A stretch of DNA of 35,277 nucleotides from DASZGI01 sp035938995 (GTDB lineage Bacteria; Actinomycetota; Actinomycetes; Streptomycetales; Catenulisporaceae), in contig NZ_DASZGI010000161.1 in NCBI RefSeq assembly GCF_035938995.1, positions 1-35,277 of the forward strand. Direction: 5' to 3'. The notes beneath the pieces are model-generated. The model made no database searches. It saw only the letters and a program-made list of their open reading frames with translations, and had not been told where the DNA came from. Position 1 is the stretch's first letter; every line of letters starts with the position of its first letter. Both the position numbers and the translations under genes were made by a program. Shown here in pieces: positions 30,598 to 35,277 of this stretch.

Positions 30598-32091
30598 CTA
30601 CCGGCCGAAGATCCGGCGAATCAGGGCGCGCAGTCCGGACGGCCGGGCCTGCGCGGCCGCGACGGGCGGCCCGGGTTCGGCCGACGCGACCGGAGCGGTT
30701 GGCGGCGGCACCGGGCCGACCGGGTGGGCGGTCGCGGCTTCGCTCGGGCCGCGCTGCCCGGGCACCGTGGACGGAATGCGTCCCTTCGCTGCCGCCGGCG
30801 CCTTACCGGCCCCGCCCGCCGCCGTCGGCACCGGGCGGCGCGGGGTGAACTCGGCCGGCAGCCGGTCCAGGTGCCGCGACCAGGTCGAGGAGGTCCAGCT
30901 CAGGTCCGTCTCCGGTACGGCCAGATGGATGTCCGGGAGCCGGACGAGCAGCGCGTCCACCGCGGTGTCCGTGATGGCCCGGCCGATGTCCTGGCCGGGG
31001 CACTCGTGCGGCCCGCGGTTGAACGCGAGGTGCGACCGGTTGCCGTGCACGGCCGTGGCCGGGTCGGGCCGCACCGCCGGGTCGGCGTTGCCCGCGGCCA
31101 GGCCCAGCACCAGCAGGTCGCCCTGCTTGATCTGCTGGCCGCCGAACTCCGTGTCGCCCGTGGCGAAGCGGCCGGGGCAGACCATCAGCGGCGGCTCGTC
31201 CCACAACACCTGCTCGACCGCGTCGGGGATCGTCATCAGCCCGCCGGTCAGGGACGCGCGGAAGCGGGCGTCCGTGAGCACCACCCGCAGCGTGTTCGCG
31301 ATCAGGTTTGTGGTGGTCTCGTTCGCCGCGATGAGCACGAGCCGCAGGTGGTTCATGACCTCGTCGTGCGTGAGCCCGGTCGGGTGCGCGATCAGCCAGG
31401 ACGCGAAGTCGTGGCCCGGATTCGCCCGCTTCTGCTCGGTCAGGTCGCTCAGCACCTCGTTGATGTACTCGTGGTAGGCCATCGCCTTCTCGCCGCCCTT
31501 GATCAGGCCGGTGCAGGCCTCGACCATCTGCGGACCGACCTCTTCGGGCATCCCGAACAGGCGGCTGAGCACGAGCATGGGCAGGTGCTGCGCGTACTGG
31601 CCGAGCAGTTCCGCGCTGCCGGCCGTGGCGAAGCCGTCGATCAGCTGGTTCGCGTAGCGCTGGATGTGGCGGCGGATGCCGTGCTTGTCCAAGCGAGCCA
31701 GGCTGTCGTTGACCGCGGCGCGCAGCCGGTGGTGCTCGTCGCCGTCCTGGGACACGCAGTCGGGCCGCCAGCCGAGCATCGGGATCAGCGGCGAGTCGGG
31801 CTTGATGTTCCCGTCCAGCCAGTCCCGCCAGATGCGCGAGTCGCGGGAGAAGCGCGTCGGCGTCCGCGCGACGTCCATGTTCTCGCGGTAGCCGAGCACC
31901 AGCCAGGCCGGCACATCGCCCTCGAGCAGGACGGGCGCGACCGGGCCGTGCTGTTCGCGCAGCTTCTCGTACAGGCCCGCGGGGTCGGCCTCGGCCTCGC
32001 CGCCGTAGAGCCGGACGAGATCGTGAGCGGGGCAGCCGGGGGGCGGGACCGCCGCCGAGTCGGCTTGGGGAAGATCGTGGGGGAGGGTCAC
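30598..32091 (-). CDS. CYP157-like cytochrome P450 of a conservon (CvnE position)
   Basis: 497 residues. The I-helix motif is AANETT (255-260), and the haem-binding loop FNRGPHECPG carries Cys364. The K-helix ExxR, almost universal in P450s, is replaced by EQVLW (293-297), with Gln where its Glu and Trp where its Arg are expected. The same substitution type (EQSLW) is known in the Streptomyces CYP157 family, often encoded in conservons. After the catalytic core ends near residue 415, an 80-residue Pro/Ala-rich tail finishes in a basic amphipathic helix (LRALIRRIFGR), perhaps for membrane or partner contact. GTG start overlaps the CvnD stop (GTGA at 32088-32091). Substrate unknown; the neighbouring terpene synthase product is a candidate. 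Confidence 0.9.
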   Translation of the reverse strand: MTLPHDLPQADSAAVPPPGCPAHDLVRLYGGEAEADPAGLYEKLREQHGPVAPVLLEGDVPAWLVLGYRENMDVARTPTRFSRDSRIWRDWLDGNIKPDSPLIPMLGWRPDCVSQDGDEHHRLRAAVNDSLARLDKHGIRRHIQRYANQLIDGFATAGSAELLGQYAQHLPMLVLSRLFGMPEEVGPQMVEACTGLIKGGEKAMAYHEYINEVLSDLTEQKRANPGHDFASWLIAHPTGLTHDEVMNHLRLVLIAANETTTNLIANTLRVVLTDARFRASLTGGLMTIPDAVEQVLWDEPPLMVCPGRFATGDTEFGGQQIKQGDLLVLGLAAGNADPAVRPDPATAVHGNRSHLAFNRGPHECPGQDIGRAITDTAVDALLVRLPDIHLAVPETDLSWTSSTWSRHLDRLPAEFTPRRPVPTAAGGAGKAPAAAKGRIPSTVPGQRGPSEAATAHPVGPVPPPTAPVASAEPGPPVAAAQARPSGLRALIRRIFGR

Positions 32092-32714
32092 AACAGCTCC
32101 GGCACAGGGGTATTGGTGAGGGTGAACAGGTAGCGCATCAGTGCGAGCAGCACGTCGCGGCTGGAGGCGCGGTCGCGCGCGTCACAGTCGACGATGGGCA
32201 CCGCTTCGGGCAGGTCGAGGGCCGAGCGCAGCTGCTCGACCGGGTGGTCCGGCGAGTCCGGGAACCGGTTGATCGCGACGACGAAGGGCACGCCGCGCTC
32301 CTCGAGCTGCCCGAGCACGTCGAAGCTGGCGGCCAGTCGGCGGGTGTCGATCAGCACGACGGCACCGAGCGCGCCCTGGAACAGGCCGTTCCACAGGAAC
32401 CAGAACCGCTCCTGCCCGGGAGTTCCGAACAGGTAGAGCACGAGTTCGTCGCTCAGGCTGATCCGGCCGAAGTCCATCGCCACCGTGGTCGCGGTCTTCA
32501 GCTCCACGCCGGTGGGGTCGTCGACCCCGACTCCGGCCTGCGTCATCGTCTCCTCGGTGGTCAGCGGCCGGATCTCGCTCACCGACCCGACCATCGTGGT
32601 CTTGCCGACACCGAAGCCGCCGACGATGACGATCTTGACCGCCGTGGCGACGGAGGACGGCAGGACGTCCTCCTGCCGAGGCTCGGCGAGCGCCTCAGAG
32701 CTTTGAGAGCCCAT
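32088..32714 (-). CDS. cvnD: Conservon GTPase CvnD
   Basis: 208 residues, Ras-like GTPase of the actinobacterial conservon (Cvn) type. The P-loop is GGFGVGKTT (32-40), the G3 position reads FGTPGQERFWF instead of DxxGQ, and the G4 element is AINRFPDS. The family binds and hydrolyses GTP and is thought to work with CvnA-C in a membrane-associated complex likened to G-protein signalling. ATG at 32714. Its start lies inside the end of CvnC by 20 bases. Confidence 0.93.
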   Translation of the reverse strand: MGSQSSEALAEPRQEDVLPSSVATAVKIVIVGGFGVGKTTMVGSVSEIRPLTTEETMTQAGVGVDDPTGVELKTATTVAMDFGRISLSDELVLYLFGTPGQERFWFLWNGLFQGALGAVVLIDTRRLAASFDVLGQLEERGVPFVVAINRFPDSPDHPVEQLRSALDLPEAVPIVDCDARDRASSRDVLLALMRYLFTLTNTPVPELL

Positions 32715-33051
32715 ACATCACCGCTTTCAGCAGTTCGGGGTCCGGCAGCGAGCCGGCCGTGACCGGTGCGCGCGCCTCCACTAGGTTCTCCGCCACCAGG
32801 TCCGCGACCAGGACCGCGGCGGCGCTGAAGGGGAGTCGCAGATACGCGGAGATCTCCGCGACCGACAGGGGGTACCGGCACATCCGCAGGATCGCGGCGG
32901 GCTCGGGTTGCATGCCGGGCCGGGGCTCGGAGCGTGACACGACGAGCGTCACCAGGTCGAGCGCCGCGGCGTCACCACCGCTGCGACCGCCGGTGATCAC
33001 GTAAAGGCGTTCGGGACTGCCTTCGTCCCAGTCGGGGAGTTGTCCGCTCAC
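32695..33051 (-). CDS. cvnC: Conservon protein CvnC (DUF742)
   Basis: 118 residues. The DUF742 pattern is complete: RLYVITGGRSGGD, LDLVTLVVSR, the PEPAAILRMCRYPLSVAEISAYL helix-turn-helix-like core, AAVLVADLVAENLV and the end DPELLKAVMYGLSKL. GTG at 33051 overlaps the CvnB stop (GTGA). The family may act as a small DNA- or protein-binding adaptor. Confidence 0.93.
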   Translation of the reverse strand: MSGQLPDWDEGSPERLYVITGGRSGGDAAALDLVTLVVSRSEPRPGMQPEPAAILRMCRYPLSVAEISAYLRLPFSAAAVLVADLVAENLVEARAPVTAGSLPDPELLKAVMYGLSKL

Positions 33052-33458
33052 GCGACCACCGGCCCCTCGACGCGCGGGGGACTGGTCAAGTGCTCGCCGA
33101 TGCGGGCGACCAGGTCGCGCATCTGCTGCCCCATCAGCCCTGCGTCCACGCCTTCGTCGGCCAGGACCGCCAGGTACGCCCTGGCTCCGGCCGCCATCAG
33201 GTAGAAGAAGCCGCCGCCGACCTCGATCACGACCAGGCGCATGGTGCGGTCGCCGTCCGGGAACTCCGAGGCGATCGCGACCGAGAGGCTCTGCAGGCCG
33301 GCGCAGGCGGCGGCGAGCCGGTCGGCGGTGTCCTCGTCGGTGCCGTGTTGCGCCATCCGCAGGCCGTCGCCGGTGAGCACCACCACGTTCCGGGTCCCCG
33401 GGACGCTCTCCGCGAGGTCCTTGAGCATCCAGTCCATGCTCGGCCGCAGCTGACTCAC
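33048..33458 (-). CDS. cvnB: Conservon roadblock/LC7 protein CvnB
   Basis: 136 residues with the roadblock/LC7 fold: a long helix (WMLKDLAESVPGTRNVVVLTGDGLRMA), a central AADRLAAACAGLQSL helix, and FFYLMAAGARAYLAVLAD. It is a small GTPase partner like MglB. GTG at 33458 overlaps the CvnA stop, and its own stop overlaps CvnC. Confidence 0.93.
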   Translation of the reverse strand: MSQLRPSMDWMLKDLAESVPGTRNVVVLTGDGLRMAQHGTDEDTADRLAAACAGLQSLSVAIASEFPDGDRTMRLVVIEVGGGFFYLMAAGARAYLAVLADEGVDAGLMGQQMRDLVARIGEHLTSPPRVEGPVVA

Positions 33459-34945
33459 GGCTGCTCCCCTTCCTTGCTCGACGGATCATCGCCCGCGGGG
33501 CGTGGCGACGCGGACGACGGCTCACCCGACACGGCGTTCTGGAACGCCGCCAGCCACAGGCCGGGCGGCACGGGGGCCTCGGCCCGGGCGTGGGCGGCGT
33601 TCCCGTTGGCAGCGGTCCCGTTGGCCGCGGCCGCGGTCGCGCTGCGGCGGTGGCGCTGGGGAAGGCCGTGGCCGTTGCGTTCGTACTCTTCCTCGCGCGG
33701 TTCCGGCACGCGGGCCGGTTTGGACGCCGGTTTGGGTGCCGGCGGCCGCGCCGCCGCCGTCACCACGCCCGCGCCGGGGATCGCCGCCGAAGGCGCCGGC
33801 ACGGTGGTGACCAGCTCGCGCGGGATGACGAGCACCGCCCGCACCCCCGCGTACGCCGACGGGCGCAGCGAGACCTGGAAGCCGTTCGCGTGGGCCAGGC
33901 GGCCGACCACGGAGAGGCCGAGGCGCGGAGTCTCGCCCAGGTCCACCAGGTCCAGTCCGGCCGTCATCTGCGAAAGAACGCGCTCGGCGCGGACCCGCGC
34001 CTCCTCGCTCAGGCCCACTCCGCCGTCCTCGATCTCGACCGCGACCCCGGACTGGACCTCGATCGCGGTCAGGTGCACGCGGGTGTGCGGCGGCGAGTAC
34101 CGCGTCGCGTTGTCGAGCAGCTCGGCCAGCGCGTGGATGAGCGGTTCGACCGCGGGTCCGACGACCGCGACCTCGAGCACGGAGTGCAGCTCGACCCGCT
34201 GGTAGTCGGTGATCCGCGACATCGCGCCGCGCATCACGTTGAACAGCGGCACGTTCTGCTGCCACTGCCGGCCGGGCCGCGAGCCGCCGAGCACCGCGAT
34301 GCTGTCGGCCAGCCGCCCGATCAGGGCCGTGGCGTGGTCCAGGTGCAGCAGATCGCCGAAGACGCGGGGATCGCCGCCGTGCCGGTCCTCCATCTCGCGC
34401 AGGTCCTGGAACTGCTGGTGGACGATCGCCTGGACGCGGCGCGCGATGTTGACGAACGCGCGCTGCGCCGAGCCGCGCAGGTCCTCCTCGGCCTTCACCG
34501 CGTCCAGCGCCGAGCGCAGCATCGCCTCGTGCGCGGCCAGAAAGGCGGGGTTGAGCTCGCCGCTCGCGGTGAGGGCGTCGACCACCTCGTCGACCGAGTC
34601 GCCCCGCTGGAGGTGGTTGATCGCCTCGGGCAGCACGACCTCCGCGAGCCGGACGGTCTGCGCCTCCTGCTCGGCGAGGCGGCCGCGCAGGCCGGCGTCC
34701 TGATCGGCGTATCGACGGCGCAGGTCGTCCGCGAGCCGGCCGCGGCGGGCGGCCTCCGCGGCCAGGGCGGCGACCGCGAGGGTCCCGACCGCGCCGCACA
34801 GGGCGACCGGCACCCGGGCCGCGGACGAGACCAGCGAGGCGGCGATGACCACGCACGCGGCCATCACGGCGGGGGGTATGACCACCCCGGCGAGCGCGGG
34901 GGGCCGGGAATCTCCGGGTGATGAGCGCGCACGAGCCATCGGCAT
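33455..34945 (-). CDS. cvnA: Conservon sensor histidine kinase-like protein CvnA
   Basis: 496 residues. Two hydrophobic helices lie near the N-terminus (GVVIPPAVMAACVVIAAS and ALCGAVGTLAVAALAAE) with a short external loop. Then come a coiled-coil stretch (DDLRRRYADQDAGLRGRL), a helical dimerisation part with LLHLDHATALIGR at the histidine-box position, and an ATPase domain with N-box LAELLDNATRYSP, G1 IEDGGVGLS and G2 PRLGLSVVGRLA. The C-terminal ~110 residues are Pro/Ala rich and disordered. ATG at 34945 is preferred because GAGGAG lies 8-13 bases upstream; a TTG at 34951 would overlap it. It heads the conservon operon. Confidence 0.92.
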   Translation of the reverse strand: MPMARARSSPGDSRPPALAGVVIPPAVMAACVVIAASLVSSAARVPVALCGAVGTLAVAALAAEAARRGRLADDLRRRYADQDAGLRGRLAEQEAQTVRLAEVVLPEAINHLQRGDSVDEVVDALTASGELNPAFLAAHEAMLRSALDAVKAEEDLRGSAQRAFVNIARRVQAIVHQQFQDLREMEDRHGGDPRVFGDLLHLDHATALIGRLADSIAVLGGSRPGRQWQQNVPLFNVMRGAMSRITDYQRVELHSVLEVAVVGPAVEPLIHALAELLDNATRYSPPHTRVHLTAIEVQSGVAVEIEDGGVGLSEEARVRAERVLSQMTAGLDLVDLGETPRLGLSVVGRLAHANGFQVSLRPSAYAGVRAVLVIPRELVTTVPAPSAAIPGAGVVTAAARPPAPKPASKPARVPEPREEEYERNGHGLPQRHRRSATAAAANGTAANGNAAHARAEAPVPPGLWLAAFQNAVSGEPSSASPRPAGDDPSSKEGEQP

Positions 34946-35277
34946 CCTCAACTCCTCGTCGGTTCGGGTCCGCGCGACCGCGGTCGCGCAGGGCCCCCTG
35001 CGGGGGCGCGAAGGCAGGCCGAAGAGACACCGCGGCCTGATGCCCGGTGTGGGAAAAAACGACGGCTTGACGCGCGTCGCCGGACAGCGATGTCTCGAAT
35101 CGGCAGTGTTCGTGGGTGGGTAGGCGCGGTGGTGCGCGCGGCAACTGAGGATCGCCCGAGCAAACGCCGCACGCGCCGAGCCGAAGGCAGCATAGCCGCT
35201 TTCGAAACACCTTGGTCAGAACCCGCACACGCCACAACCTGCCACGCGCAAGAGCTCTGATGTCCGTCAGATCTTTT
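34946..35277. other. Upstream region of the conservon, no gene seen
   Basis: This window end contains no supported coding frame. A TATGCT -10 candidate for the conservon lies at 35194-35189 on the minus strand without a clear -35. A six-A run at about 35054 is the only low-GC spot. No strong hairpin was found. Confidence 0.4.

Overview
The window is about 35 kb of very GC-rich DNA with GTG starts, overlapping ATGA/GTGA stop-start junctions and a conservon signalling operon. This points to a filamentous actinomycete (Streptomyces, Kitasatospora, Catenulispora or a relative); the genus cannot be fixed from the sequence alone. No tRNA, rRNA, CRISPR array or insertion sequence was seen.

Region 1 (1-17,624) looks like a natural-product locus. 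A minus-strand block runs leftward from 8,081. It encodes an NRPS condensation-domain protein with a decayed carrier-like tail, a KAS III-like enzyme, an ATP-grasp ligase, a PLP decarboxylase of the LysA/BtrK fold and a free-standing adenylation enzyme. An acyl carrier protein and a thiolase-fold protein cut by the window edge follow. The ATP-grasp/decarboxylase/ACP trio matches the carrier-bound logic of butirosin side-chain assembly (BtrJ/BtrK/BtrI): an amino acid is loaded on an ACP and decarboxylated there. A luciferase-like monooxygenase/reductase at 16,770-17,624 could be the counterpart of BtrO. On the plus strand a coupled run encodes an acyl-CoA-dehydrogenase C-domain fragment, a full acyl-CoA dehydrogenase, four small GNAT-like proteins, a 1,111-residue tricorn-type protease and an Sfp-type phosphopantetheinyl transferase, which could activate the ACP. 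Between the two blocks lies a separate gene for a 65-residue peptide made of sixteen (A)AK(S/V) tetrapeptides, closed by a 14-bp hairpin.

Region 2 (17,853-27,511) is a four-gene cassette with every junction overlapping. It encodes an HExxH metallopeptidase-like protein (frameshifted in this sequence), a CHAT caspase-like protease with an apparently inactive ATPase-like tail, and a 1,666-residue P-loop STAND-type ATPase with membrane helices and a C-terminal domain resembling a CHAT without catalytic residues. The last gene encodes a 348-residue protein of unknown family. The layout resembles NTP-dependent, protease-effector conflict (anti-phage or regulated-suicide) systems of multicellular bacteria and is the best candidate for an undescribed system.

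Region 3 (27,638-29,134) holds a decayed secreted-protein remnant, a strong terminator, and a winged-helix regulator with DHFR-like reductase pair. The regulator is preceded by nested palindromes over its promoter and appears to be leaderless.

Region 4 (29,487-34,945) holds a type I terpene synthase converging on a conservon (CvnA kinase-like, CvnB roadblock, CvnC DUF742, CvnD GTPase) that ends in a P450. The P450 has EQVLW instead of the K-helix ExxR, as in CYP157 enzymes. Terpene synthase and P450 share a 12-bp hairpin between their stops.
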